Made by a program: the position numbers and the translations under genes. DNA of 11,232 nt from an uncultured Clostridium sp. (GTDB taxonomy: Bacteria; Bacillota; Clostridia; Lachnospirales; Anaerotignaceae), in assembly GCA_947246775.1 (NCBI GenBank), contig CAMXTM010000038.1, positions 1 through 11,232 on the forward strand, given 5' to 3'. Positions 1 through 6,716 of this stretch are shown one piece after another. The notes below the pieces were generated by a model that was given only the letters and a program-made list of their open reading frames with translations, ran no database searches and was not told the DNA's origin. The first letter of the stretch is position 1, and each line of letters opens with the position of its first letter.

Positions 1-136
1 AGACGAATACAATATTGCAAAATCATAGTCAATTTTTAAAAAATTTCCTTATTTTTCAAATAAATTTGCTCTGTTTTTAACAAATATTACAAATTTATAT
101 TTTTTTCTCTCATTCCTTTTAAATTATCTGTTTTTT

Positions 137-145
137 TGTTATAAT
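137..145 (+). promoter_or_regulatory. Probable extended -10 promoter for the 210-1742 gene
   Basis: TATAAT lies at 140-145 and is preceded by TG plus one base, which makes an extended -10 element. No good -35 hexamer stands 17 bases upstream. The predicted transcript would start near 152 and give a leader of about 58 bases. The rest of 1-136 is very AT-rich with long T and A runs, and I see no gene in it. Confidence 0.5.
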
Positions 146-209
146 ACTACAAATAACTAACTTATAAACTAGCATTGTCACGATTTACTGACAGAATAGG
201 AGAATTGCT

Positions 210-1742
210 ATGGTAAATTGCTCACCGTTTCAAAAAAAGCATAAACAGCTTTTAGATTTTTTTAGCAAGAGTTTTTTTGAAGTATACGACCACATGGATA
301 AGCAAGTACAGCCTGCTTTATTAGAAATCGCTCCTGTTTCTGCTCTCATTCCAGAAACAAATTTATCGCCCTCTGTGGCTTTTCGTATTGATTTTTCAAA
401 AAAACTTACAAAAGAAAATGTGTACGTTTATATGTTAACTTTAGATAAAACAGAGAATAATACACCAAAATTTCAATATCATTTATTAGAATATTCTTTG
501 CAAAAACACCCCTTTATTGAGGATTTAAAAATAATATTGGATTACTGTTACCCTGATTGCGAAATGTCCGAAAATGGCAAGTTTTTAAAAAAAGACGAAG
601 ACATTTTATTACAAAAAATTTCAAGAGCAGAACCAGAGTATTTAAACTATTTGACACAGCTTTTAAACAATATGGAGTTTTTAAATCCTTTACCCGCTAT
701 TTATACAGTACGGGTACAACCAGATGAAAAAGCAGCCTCTTTTTTTAATAAACCAACAAAACAAATATTATATCAAATTATTGATTGCATTATAAAAACG
801 GCTTGTTATGAAATTACAGAAGCACTTGGTGCTGACCCAGGATATTTTACGCCGAATATGTTTTATCAGTTTTTACAAAACAATATGGACACAGAAGATA
901 TTTTTATTACATTATATGAACGTGTAGACATTGACATCTCCCAAATATGGGAAATTCCTTCCGTAGAATCTTTTACAGAAGAACAATCAATCCTTGCGTC
1001 TTCCTTCTTTTTTATGGGAATGCTATTGGATAAATGGTTTTTAACACCACTTGGAGATTTTTTACAGATTATACAACCGATTTATTATTTGCCATTTTAT
1101 TTTATCCCTACAATCAATCGTATGGCAAATTTAATTGTATCAAAATATCCTTTGCAATCTGAACTATACTCTCCTTGTTCTGTATATGATTTGACAACAA
1201 TTGGGGAAATCGTTTTAGACAAAAAAGGGAAAAAACAACCTTTACCAGTTCATTTGGATTTTTCCCAAATATTAGATGCCATTATACACCATACTGAAAT
1301 AGATTTGCTTGAAAAAACAATACAGCAAAATATAGATAATAATATCCTCGTTTGCCCTATTAAAATTACAATTGCAAAACAGCCAAAATATTGGAAAATA
1401 CTTGAAGTGCTAGACAATGCCTCATTGTATGACATCTGTAAAGAAATTTGTTCCCTGTTTGATTTAACAGAAATTTCTAACTATAGCATTACAACAAACA
1501 TAAAAAATAGTTTCCCTCTCTTTCAGGGCAGCCCTTTAAAACACAAAAGTCAAGATTCTTTTCCTTTTTTGCCTTCTTCATTTTCTGCTGGCGATGTCCT
1601 TTACCTTACACCAGAAAAAGATACGAATAGACAATTAAAATTGGAATTTTTACCAAAGCAAAAACAAATTCCTTTTATACTATATCCTCGTTTGAGAAAA
1701 CAAAGCAGTAGTATGAAAGCAAACCCATTTGATATTAATTAA
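210..1742 (+). CDS. Conserved-looking 510-aa protein of unknown function; possible pRiA4b ORF-3-like C-terminal domain
   Basis: I do not recognise the family with certainty. The ATG at 210 is preceded by AGGAGA (198-203) at a 6-base spacing, so this start is well supported. No signal peptide or clear membrane segment is visible; the protein is probably cytoplasmic. The first 370 or so residues are rich in aromatic residues, Ile and Leu, and match nothing I can name. Residues about 380-490 have the outline of the plasmid pRiA4b ORF-3-like fold: a beta strand followed by the element KYWKILEV, then a SLYDICKEICSLFDL helix, then strands containing GDVLYL and LKLEFL. In that family the usual wording is 'W+++ V ... 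L.DLH..I...F', so the resemblance is partial and the typical His and Trp positions are degenerate. It stands alone behind its own promoter, 45 bases before the cobD-like gene, so the two may be co-transcribed. The function is unknown. Confidence 0.85.
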   Translation: MVNCSPFQKKHKQLLDFFSKSFFEVYDHMDKQVQPALLEIAPVSALIPETNLSPSVAFRIDFSKKLTKENVYVYMLTLDKTENNTPKFQYHLLEYSLQKHPFIEDLKIILDYCYPDCEMSENGKFLKKDEDILLQKISRAEPEYLNYLTQLLNNMEFLNPLPAIYTVRVQPDEKAASFFNKPTKQILYQIIDCIIKTACYEITEALGADPGYFTPNMFYQFLQNNMDTEDIFITLYERVDIDISQIWEIPSVESFTEEQSILASSFFFMGMLLDKWFLTPLGDFLQIIQPIYYLPFYFIPTINRMANLIVSKYPLQSELYSPCSVYDLTTIGEIVLDKKGKKQPLPVHLDFSQILDAIIHHTEIDLLEKTIQQNIDNNILVCPIKITIAKQPKYWKILEVLDNASLYDICKEICSLFDLTEISNYSITTNIKNSFPLFQGSPLKHKSQDSFPFLPSSFSAGDVLYLTPEKDTNRQLKLEFLPKQKQIPFILYPRLRKQSSSMKANPFDIN

Positions 1743-1787
1743 ATTTATTATATTTTATTGAATCATTTAAGAAAGAAGGTTTTAGAA

Positions 1788-2873
1788 ATGATGCACCAAC
1801 ATGGCGGTGACTTAGACGCAATACAAAAAAAATATAATATACCAAAAAAAGAAATTATAGACTTTAGTGGAAATATTAACCCTTTAGGATTTCCAGATTC
1901 TGTAAAGCAGATTTTAGCGCAAAATTTAGATGTTCTTTCTGTCTATCCTGACAAAAATTACACTGCTTTAAGGACAGCAATAGGCAATTATACAGGTGCT
2001 GATTTAGAGCATATTGTGGTAGGAAATGGTTCTACAGAACTCATTTCTACCTTTATAAAAACTTCTAATGCAAAAAAAACGCTGATTTTAGGTCCTGCTT
2101 ATTCAGAATATCAAAGAGAAGCAGAACTCTGTGGTAGCAGTTACGAATATTTTGCATTACAGGAACAAGAGCAATTTTTTATCAATGTACCAAACTTGCT
2201 TTCTGCCCTGACCCCAGAAATTGGTTTATTTATCCTTTGCAACCCTAATAATCCTACTGGAACAGTTGCTACTACAGCACAATTGGAACAAATACTACAA
2301 CACTGCCAAAAAAACAATACTGCTGTTATGATAGACGAAACATATATGGAATTTTGCGACAATTTAGAGCAATGTTGTGCCATTCCTCTTGTTAAAAAAT
2401 TTGACAATTTGTTTGTTATTCGTGGTACATCTAAATTTTTTGCTGCTCCAGGACTACGTTTGGGCTATGGTATTTCAAGCAATCAAGCCTTTTTGCAAAC
2501 ATTAAAAGAACATCAAGACCCTTGGAGCGTTAATAGTATTGCCGCTTTTGCTGGAGAATTACTTTTTTCAGACAAACCATTTATAAAACAAACACAAACG
2601 CTTATTTCTACAGAAAGAAAGCGTTGTACTGAATTATTGCAAAATTTAAAACACATTACAGTATATCCCTCTAGTTCCAATTTTATACTGTTAAAGTTAA
2701 ACACAGACAAAATAGATGCTCACAAAATATTTGAAACACTCATACAAAAAAAATTGTTAATTAGAGATGCTTCTTCTTTTACTTTTTTAGATGATACCTT
2801 TTTACGCTTTTGTATTCGTATGCCAGAGCATAATACTACACTGCTAAATGAATTAAAAGCGTTAATAGAATAA
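1788..2873 (+). CDS. cobD: CobD/HisC-type PLP-dependent enzyme, probable L-threonine-O-3-phosphate decarboxylase
   Basis: This is a fold-type I PLP enzyme of 361 residues. The N-terminus has HGGD at residues 5-8 and DFSGNINPLGFP at 25-36, closely matching the start of Salmonella CobD (HGG ... DFSANINPLGMP) and unlike typical HisC. Other family marks are GNGSTELI (79-86), NPNNPTG (152-158), DETYMEF (183-189) and TSKFFAAPGLRLGYG (214-228), in which Lys216 should form the Schiff base with PLP. CobD decarboxylates L-threonine phosphate to the aminopropanol phosphate used in the cobalamin lower-ligand linker. An in-frame TTG at 1758 would add ten residues. I prefer ATG 1788 because AGAAGG (1774-1779) stands 8 bases before it and the protein then begins as the family does. 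No cobalamin gene is nearby, so an aminotransferase acting on another substrate is a real alternative. Confidence 0.85.
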   Translation: MMHQHGGDLDAIQKKYNIPKKEIIDFSGNINPLGFPDSVKQILAQNLDVLSVYPDKNYTALRTAIGNYTGADLEHIVVGNGSTELISTFIKTSNAKKTLILGPAYSEYQREAELCGSSYEYFALQEQEQFFINVPNLLSALTPEIGLFILCNPNNPTGTVATTAQLEQILQHCQKNNTAVMIDETYMEFCDNLEQCCAIPLVKKFDNLFVIRGTSKFFAAPGLRLGYGISSNQAFLQTLKEHQDPWSVNSIAAFAGELLFSDKPFIKQTQTLISTERKRCTELLQNLKHITVYPSSSNFILLKLNTDKIDAHKIFETLIQKKLLIRDASSFTFLDDTFLRFCIRMPEHNTTLLNELKALIE

Positions 2874-2980
2874 TCGTATGATAATTTTTTTAAAATATCA
2901 CATACTAAGCAATGTGTCACATACATCAAAAACATGAATTCTATAGGATAAAAGACTTCCTAAAATATAGTAAAATTATG

Positions 2981-2987
2981 AAAGGAG
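2981..2987 (+). promoter_or_regulatory. Ribosome binding site that selects a TTG start at 2996
   Basis: AAAGGAG stands 8 bases before an in-frame TTG at 2996. The ATGs further upstream in the same frame (2912 and 2978) have no Shine-Dalgarno sequence before them, so translation most likely begins at the TTG. Confidence 0.65.
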
Positions 2988-2995
2988 TCAAAAAA

Positions 2996-3436
2996 TTGCA
3001 CAACTCAATCACAGAAGCAGAACTAGTGCATAAATTATGCACTATTAAAAAAACATTAGATAAATCAAAACAAGAATTTTTTAATCTTGTCTTCTTAGAT
3101 AATGAATGTTATTTCCGTTTTTTAAATGAATTAGTTTGCCCCAATGGTCAAACCATTTCAGATATATTAAACGAATTGGAATATTGTATTCCGTTTTCTT
3201 TGACAGATGACAGTTTTTCCTTATTTATGTCCTCTTGCAGTGCCAGTGACATAGAAAAAATGGAAGCACTCAGACGCGGCTTTATCCAAAGTTGCAAAAA
3301 TGATTTTTTATTACTTTTATGCCACATAACAGATAAAGAACAATGGCAACACACGATAGAAACCTGCGAACAACTTCGCAAAAAAAATCGTACTACTTTT
3401 AAACAAAAAGGTCTGAACAAATATGATTTACAATGA
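2996..3436 (+). CDS. Unrecognised 146-aa protein, translationally coupled to the radical SAM gene
   Basis: I do not recognise this protein. With the TTG start at 2996 it has 146 residues; an ATG at 2912 would give 174 but lacks a ribosome binding site. It appears largely helical and soluble, with alternating charged and hydrophobic stretches (for example LVHKLCTIKKTLDKSKQEFF) and several Cys residues, none in a CxxC arrangement. The C-terminus is strongly basic (QLRKKNRTTFKQKGLNKY). Its last 14 bases overlap the start of the radical SAM gene in a different frame, which suggests co-translation and possibly a shared role, but sequence alone gives no function. It starts about 120 bases after the cobD-like gene with no terminator between, so it may be read from the same transcript. 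Confidence 0.7.
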   Translation: MHNSITEAELVHKLCTIKKTLDKSKQEFFNLVFLDNECYFRFLNELVCPNGQTISDILNELEYCIPFSLTDDSFSLFMSSCSASDIEKMEALRRGFIQSCKNDFLLLLCHITDKEQWQHTIETCEQLRKKNRTTFKQKGLNKYDLQ

Positions 3437-4352
3437 TGGAAAACCTTATTACAGTCTAAACGCCGCTTACAGAGAGCGTTTTGGCAAAAAAACAGTCAAA
3501 ATTTCATTAGATGCAGGCTTTACTTGCCCCAATCGTGACGGAACATTAGACACAAGAGGTTGCATCTTTTGCAGCGCCAGAGGTTCTGGAGATTTTGCTG
3601 CAATCGGCAATTCAATAGCAGAACAAATAGAATATGGCAAAAAACAACAAAAATGGCAGGGACTTTCTCCCTGCTATATTGCCTATTTTCAAGCGTTCAC
3701 AAATACCTATGCTCCTGTAGCAAAACTAAAGTCTCTTTATGAACAAGCGCTTTGTTGCAATGATATTGTGGGTATTTCAATCGCTACCCGCCCTGACTGT
3801 TTGCCAAAAGAGGTGATTGCTCTTTTAGAGGAAATCAATCAAAAAACAGCTCTTTGGCTAGAACTTGGTTTACAAACAATACACCAACCTTCTATAGAAC
3901 TAATCCGTAGAGGCTACAGCAATGATGTTTTTGAAAAGGCAGTTATGGCACTTTCTCAAAAAAAGATAGAAATAGTAGTACATATTATCTTAGGACTACC
4001 CCATGAAACAAAACAGGATATGCTCTCTACTATAGAATACATCAATCAATTTCCTATAAAAGGTGTAAAACTACAGCTACTTCATGTCCTCGAAGACACT
4101 GATTTAGCAGACTATTACCAAAAGGGAAATTTTAATACCCTATCACTAGAACAATATGTTGATATTGTATGTGATTGTATCGAACATTTACGCAAGGATA
4201 TTGTAATCCACAGACTAACAGGAGATGGTAACGCAGAAAAACTCCTTGCTCCCCTTTGGAGCAAACAAAAAAGATTGGTACTTAATACCATACACAAAAC
4301 CCTAAAACAAAGACATTCTTTTCAGGGGAAAAAATACCTAGCCAAAAAATAG
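3423..4352 (+). CDS. mnmL: TIGR01212-family radical SAM protein (YtqA/YhcC type), probable tRNA wobble-uridine modification enzyme MnmL
   Basis: The 309-residue protein starts HxxYYSLNAAYRERFGKK-like (here KPYYSLNAAYRERFGKK, 7-23), the signature of the TIGR01212 radical SAM family. The iron-sulfur ligands are Cys35, Cys47 and Cys50, giving C-x11-C-x2-C rather than the standard CxxxCxxC, as expected in this family. Other marks are ATRPDCL (121-127), LELGLQT (146-152), GLPHET (191-196) and HRLTGDGN (263-270). The B. subtilis member YtqA has, as I recall, been assigned to the cmnm5(s2)U to nm5(s2)U step in tRNA and renamed MnmL. In B. subtilis it is next to the methyltransferase MnmM (YtqB), and no such methyltransferase is seen here. 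ATG 3423 follows AAAAAGG by about 12 bases and lies inside the previous gene. The family is certain; the exact reaction is taken from the family. Confidence 0.92.
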   Translation: MIYNDGKPYYSLNAAYRERFGKKTVKISLDAGFTCPNRDGTLDTRGCIFCSARGSGDFAAIGNSIAEQIEYGKKQQKWQGLSPCYIAYFQAFTNTYAPVAKLKSLYEQALCCNDIVGISIATRPDCLPKEVIALLEEINQKTALWLELGLQTIHQPSIELIRRGYSNDVFEKAVMALSQKKIEIVVHIILGLPHETKQDMLSTIEYINQFPIKGVKLQLLHVLEDTDLADYYQKGNFNTLSLEQYVDIVCDCIEHLRKDIVIHRLTGDGNAEKLLAPLWSKQKRLVLNTIHKTLKQRHSFQGKKYLAKK

Positions 4353-4445
4353 TTGTACCAACTTTTGTTTTATTATATACTTATAAAATAGAGAGAGTAA
4401 AACACATTTAAATAGAGCCAATAAAAAAACTTTCTCATGAAATTG

Positions 4446-4453
4446 GAAAGGAA
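4446..4453 (+). promoter_or_regulatory. Ribosome binding site that selects ATG 4464
   Basis: AAAGGAAG is about 10 bases before ATG 4464. The upstream in-frame ATG at 4437 has no purine-rich site, and this one would fall inside its coding region, so 4464 is the likely start. Confidence 0.65.
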
Positions 4454-4463
4454 GTGGCAACAA

Positions 4464-5000
4464 ATGGACTATTCTGTCAATCAATTAGCAGAAAACAAAC
4501 TCATTCTATTATACCTTATTCAAAAAATGGCATTTCCTCTTTCTAACAGCGAAATATGCCAATTTGCACTAGAAAAAAATTATATGGACTATTTTTCTGC
4601 TCAGCAATATCTTTCAGAATTAGTTGAGGCACATTTGTTGAAACAAAATAAACATAAAAATGATACTCGTTACACCCTTACTCAAAAAGGCAAAGACATG
4701 ATTCATTACTTTATATCTCATCTCTCAGAAAATATAAAAAAAGAAATTGACAGCTATGTACAGCAAAATAAAAAAAGAATACATACAGAATCAGAAGTAA
4801 CAGCTCGTTATTTTTTACAGCCAAACAATGACTACTTAGTAAAATGTACCCTCTGTGATGGCGATGGTACAAACTTAATGGAAATTAGTTTACCTGTTGC
4901 CACAAAAGAACAGGCAAAATGGATTTGTGACAACTGGAAAAATAACATCACACGCATTTACGGTACTATCTTAAATGCTCTTATCAGTGAAAAAAAATAA
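4464..5000 (+). CDS. DUF4364 family protein with N-terminal winged helix
   Basis: From ATG 4464 the protein has 178 residues and begins MDYSVNQLAENKLILLYLI, which matches the usual DUF4364 opening (an 'ENKLIILY' helix). Residues about 10-75 form a winged helix-turn-helix: LSNSEICQFALE and a following YFSAQQYLSELVEAHLL helix, then the wing RYTLTQKGKDMI. The C-terminal half (about 95-170) is an alpha/beta domain of unknown role, with the segment LQPNNDYLVKCTLCDGD and a long terminal helix. The family is widespread in Clostridia, usually next to housekeeping genes, and is presumed to act as a transcription regulator; no ligand is known to me. Starting at 4437 would add nine residues and break the family length. 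The preceding 110 bases are AT-rich and contain no clear promoter hexamers. Confidence 0.88.
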   Translation: MDYSVNQLAENKLILLYLIQKMAFPLSNSEICQFALEKNYMDYFSAQQYLSELVEAHLLKQNKHKNDTRYTLTQKGKDMIHYFISHLSENIKKEIDSYVQQNKKRIHTESEVTARYFLQPNNDYLVKCTLCDGDGTNLMEISLPVATKEQAKWICDNWKNNITRIYGTILNALISEKK

Positions 5001-5003
5001 ACT

Positions 5004-5044
5004 AAAAATGCTCTCAGGCAAGTTACCTCAAGAGCATTTTTTTT
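5004..5044. terminator. Bidirectional intrinsic terminator between converging genes
   Basis: ATGCTCT (5008-5014) pairs with AGAGCAT (5031-5037), with an inner AGG/CCT pairing possible in the loop. On the plus strand it is followed by eight T residues and ends the DUF4364 transcript. On the minus strand the same stem is followed by a T-rich stretch (complement of 4991-5008), so it can also end the phage-tail cassette read from the right. Confidence 0.88.
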
Positions 5045-5045
5045 A

Positions 5046-5174
5046 TTATCCTTTTTTGATTTGTAAAATTTGTTCGTACTGCTGTTTTGTAATTTTACCC
5101 AATGCTACATATCTTTCCAATTGCTGTTTTGTAACAAAATTTCTTTCATATCTCTTTTTTAATGTTTCAAACAT
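5046..5174 (-). CDS. XkdX-like small phage protein (42 aa)
   Basis: This short gene is read on the minus strand from ATG at 5174 to TAA at 5046-5048. A near-perfect ribosome binding site, GGAAAGGAGGGG, precedes it by about six bases. The product begins MFETLKKRYERNFVTKQQLE and continues with RYVALGKITKQQYEQI. The arrangement of an N-terminal helix, 'KQQLERYVALGKIT' and 'QYEQI' is that of XkdX-family proteins of PBSX-like prophages, which are typically 40-55 residues and lie just after the tail-fibre genes. The biochemical role of XkdX is unknown; it is a tail- or holin-region accessory protein. Its position third in a tail-fibre cassette supports the call. It is basic and without membrane segments. 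Confidence 0.8.
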   Translation of the reverse strand: MFETLKKRYERNFVTKQQLERYVALGKITKQQYEQILQIKKG

Positions 5175-5258
5175 ATTTCTCCCCTCCTTTCCATAAGTGA
5201 GTATTTTTGATGTTTATCCGTGTTTTATCCTAGTATTACAAAGCAACACATAAAAAAA

Positions 5259-5561
5259 TTACTTTTCCAATATTGCCAGTTCCAAATCACTTATCTGTTG
5301 CGCTAACATTTGTCTTTCTTGTTGTGCTTCTATATTTTCTAGTTCTATATCCGTCAAACACTGCATTAACATTTCTGTATCTGTCTCAGGTACTTCTACC
5401 TTTCTTCTCTCTACTTCCTGCCACATTCCATTGACATATTTTTTACCCAATGGAGATGCTTCCTCTTCTGTCAAAAGTATCATATCCTCTGCTTCGATTT
5501 CTCCTGACAAATACGAGTCCGCAATACAAACACCATTTACATTGATTTGTGCATATCTCAT
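5259..5561 (-). CDS. Small phage-tail accessory protein with C-terminal coiled coil (100 aa)
   Basis: The gene reads on the minus strand from ATG at 5559-5561 behind AAAGGAGGGAG, and starts 15 bases after the tail-fibre gene stops. Residues about 1-52 look like a small beta-rich domain (MRYAQINVNGVCIADSYLSG ... LGKKYVNGMWQEV). The 'LGKKYxNGxW.EV' ending is common in short proteins placed after tail-fibre genes in Firmicute prophages. Residues about 62-98 form a strongly predicted coiled coil rich in Glu, Gln and Leu (for example IEAQQERQMLAQQISDLE). A role in tail-fibre assembly or as a chaperone is plausible by position only. The family has no name that I can give with confidence. Confidence 0.8.
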   Translation of the reverse strand: MRYAQINVNGVCIADSYLSGEIEAEDMILLTEEEASPLGKKYVNGMWQEVERRKVEVPETDTEMLMQCLTDIELENIEAQQERQMLAQQISDLELAILEK

Positions 5562-5576
5562 TCAAACTCCCTCCTT

Positions 5577-6464
5577 TTAATAAAATTCTATTACTTGATA
5601 ACTAACCAAACCATTGCCTATCGCAAGTGTTGCACGGCTAGTATTATAAGTAAAACTAGTGGAATTTACTGCACTAATATATCCCCTTACCGCTGAAGAA
5701 CTACCGCTATATCCAGAACTTGCACCACCATTTAGTATAATAAATGTTTTAGATGGTGTAATCGTAGAAAGATTGATTTTAATTCCTGTCGCAGTAGCAG
5801 CATCTGTTGGCGTTTCTTCAAAAGTTCCCCTTTGCACACTCTTAATACCAACACCACTTGATACTGTACTTAGCAGTTTATTGAGTTTTGCCATTACGGT
5901 ACCTGCGTTCGTTGTGCCTCCTGTATTATTCGTTTGTCCAATTGTTGTTGCCAAAGTATCAATTTTTCCTGCCCTTGTAGTTGTCCAGTCTGTCAAAATT
6001 TTATTTAATTTTGCCATCACTGTGCCTGCTGCTGTCGTACCTCCTGTATTTGCTGCCTGCCCTATCAGATTTTTGATTTCTGTTTCACTCAACAATGATG
6101 CATTTAATTTCCCCATCACCGTACCTGCCAAGGGCGTACCCCCCGTATTACTTGTTGTACCAATTAAATTACTAATCTTATCAATTGTGTCTGCACGGTT
6201 ATCTGTCCATTCTGCAAGCATTTTATTGAGCTTTGCCATCACTGTGCCTGCTGTCGCTGTACCCCCTGTATCCGCCTGTTTTCCAATCAATCCACTAATA
6301 TCTATTACTGTTGCGTCTAACTGAATCGTTTTTTGATTCAATTTGTATAATTCCTCATCTACCATATCCATATTGTCATTGATGTGGTTAACATCATAAA
6401 AATCTTTGTCATCTGGCTTGAGAAGATTATAATTTTTTGTGTATGAACCATATTCTGATTTCAT
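5577..6464 (-). CDS. Phage tail-fibre-like protein with four internal repeats
   Basis: The 295-residue protein starts at ATG 6462-6464 behind AAAGGAGTAAG. The N-terminal segment (SYTKNYNLLKPDDKDFYDVN, then INDNMDMVDEELYKLN, to about residue 43) is the baseplate-attachment type seen in many Firmicute tail fibres. Four repeats follow at residues about 60, 101, 134 and 175, each carrying NTGGT..AGTVMAKLNK or a close variant. They are separated alternately by 41 and 33 residues. Residues about 210-295 form a Gly/Ser/Thr-rich beta domain (INLSTITPSKTFIILNGGASS) with the aromatic terminus VIEFY, likely the distal receptor-binding tip. There are no signal peptide or membrane segments. The gene is the first of three in the cassette. 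No capsid, sheath, baseplate, holin or lysin genes are present in the window. Confidence 0.88.
   Translation of the reverse strand: MKSEYGSYTKNYNLLKPDDKDFYDVNHINDNMDMVDEELYKLNQKTIQLDATVIDISGLIGKQADTGGTATAGTVMAKLNKMLAEWTDNRADTIDKISNLIGTTSNTGGTPLAGTVMGKLNASLLSETEIKNLIGQAANTGGTTAAGTVMAKLNKILTDWTTTRAGKIDTLATTIGQTNNTGGTTNAGTVMAKLNKLLSTVSSGVGIKSVQRGTFEETPTDAATATGIKINLSTITPSKTFIILNGGASSGYSGSSSAVRGYISAVNSTSFTYNTSRATLAIGNGLVSYQVIEFY
5874..6287 (-). repeat. Four diverged coding repeats in the tail-fibre gene
   Basis: The cores are at 6219-6287, 6096-6164, 5997-6065 and 5874-5942. Each encodes about 23 residues that include IG, TGGT, AGTVM and KLN. Copies 1 and 3 are both followed by a WT..RA..ID spacer, and copy 2 is followed by a shorter spacer. 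The pattern is therefore a duplicated two-repeat unit of about 74 residues, with the fourth copy running into the tip domain. The copies differ at many third positions, so the duplication is old. Confidence 0.85.
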
Positions 6465-6532
6465 AACTACTTACTCCTTTCTTTTTTTATTTTTATAGGA
6501 ACTTCTATTGTTACAAATTTATAATAAAAAGC

Positions 6533-6552
6533 AAAAAGTATCAAAAAGTATC
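6533..6552. repeat. Tandem 10-bp repeat AAAAAGTATC x2 in the divergent intergenic region
   Basis: AAAAAGTATC occurs twice in direct succession (6533-6542 and 6543-6552), followed by AACTTTT, which forms an inverted match with AAAAGT. The 10-bp period places both copies on one face of the helix, as in an operator. On the minus strand the copies supply TTGATA hexamers 15 bases from a TATAAA, a possible promoter for the tail-fibre cassette. The function is inferred only. Confidence 0.45.
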
Positions 6553-6636
6553 AACTTTTCCAAAACATTAAAAAATAGTATAAAAAAAGGAATAATTGTT
6601 TATATTTTAGTCGTTACACTGATATTGTAAAAAGCA

Positions 6637-6665
6637 TTGCATTTCAACATAGAAATTGTTATAAT
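6637..6665 (+). promoter_or_regulatory. Sigma-A promoter for smsCB
   Basis: TTGCAT (6637-6642) and a perfect TATAAT (6660-6665) are separated by 17 bases. Transcription would start near 6672, giving a leader of about 45 bases before the smsC ATG at 6717. AGGAGGA at 6704-6713 serves as its ribosome binding site. I see no obvious Rrf2/IscR operator. Confidence 0.82.
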
Positions 6666-6716
6666 TTTAGAGGTTATGGAGAATGATATACAACACCTTT
6701 TTTTAGGAGGACGAAT

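Noticed and set aside
2912..2995. Upstream ATG at 2912 as the start of the 146-aa protein
   Set aside because: No Shine-Dalgarno sequence precedes it, whereas AAAGGAG lies 8 bases before the TTG at 2996.
4353..4436. Promoter for the DUF4364 gene
   Set aside because: AT-rich stretches such as TATAAA are present, but no -35 partner at acceptable spacing was found, so no promoter is called.
4975..5196. 73-aa open frame on the plus strand
   Set aside because: It crosses the DUF4364 stop and the intrinsic terminator and is antisense to the better supported XkdX-like gene; it has no ribosome binding site of its own.
5874..6287. Evenly spaced repeats as a CRISPR array or a diversity-generating retroelement target
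   Set aside because: The repeats are coding, diverged and unevenly spaced, and no cas gene, reverse transcriptase or template repeat is present.
5659..6324. 221-aa open frame on the plus strand
   Set aside because: It is exactly antisense to the repeat-rich tail-fibre gene, begins at GTG without a ribosome binding site, and its Val/Pro-rich composition follows from the complement of Gly/Thr codons.
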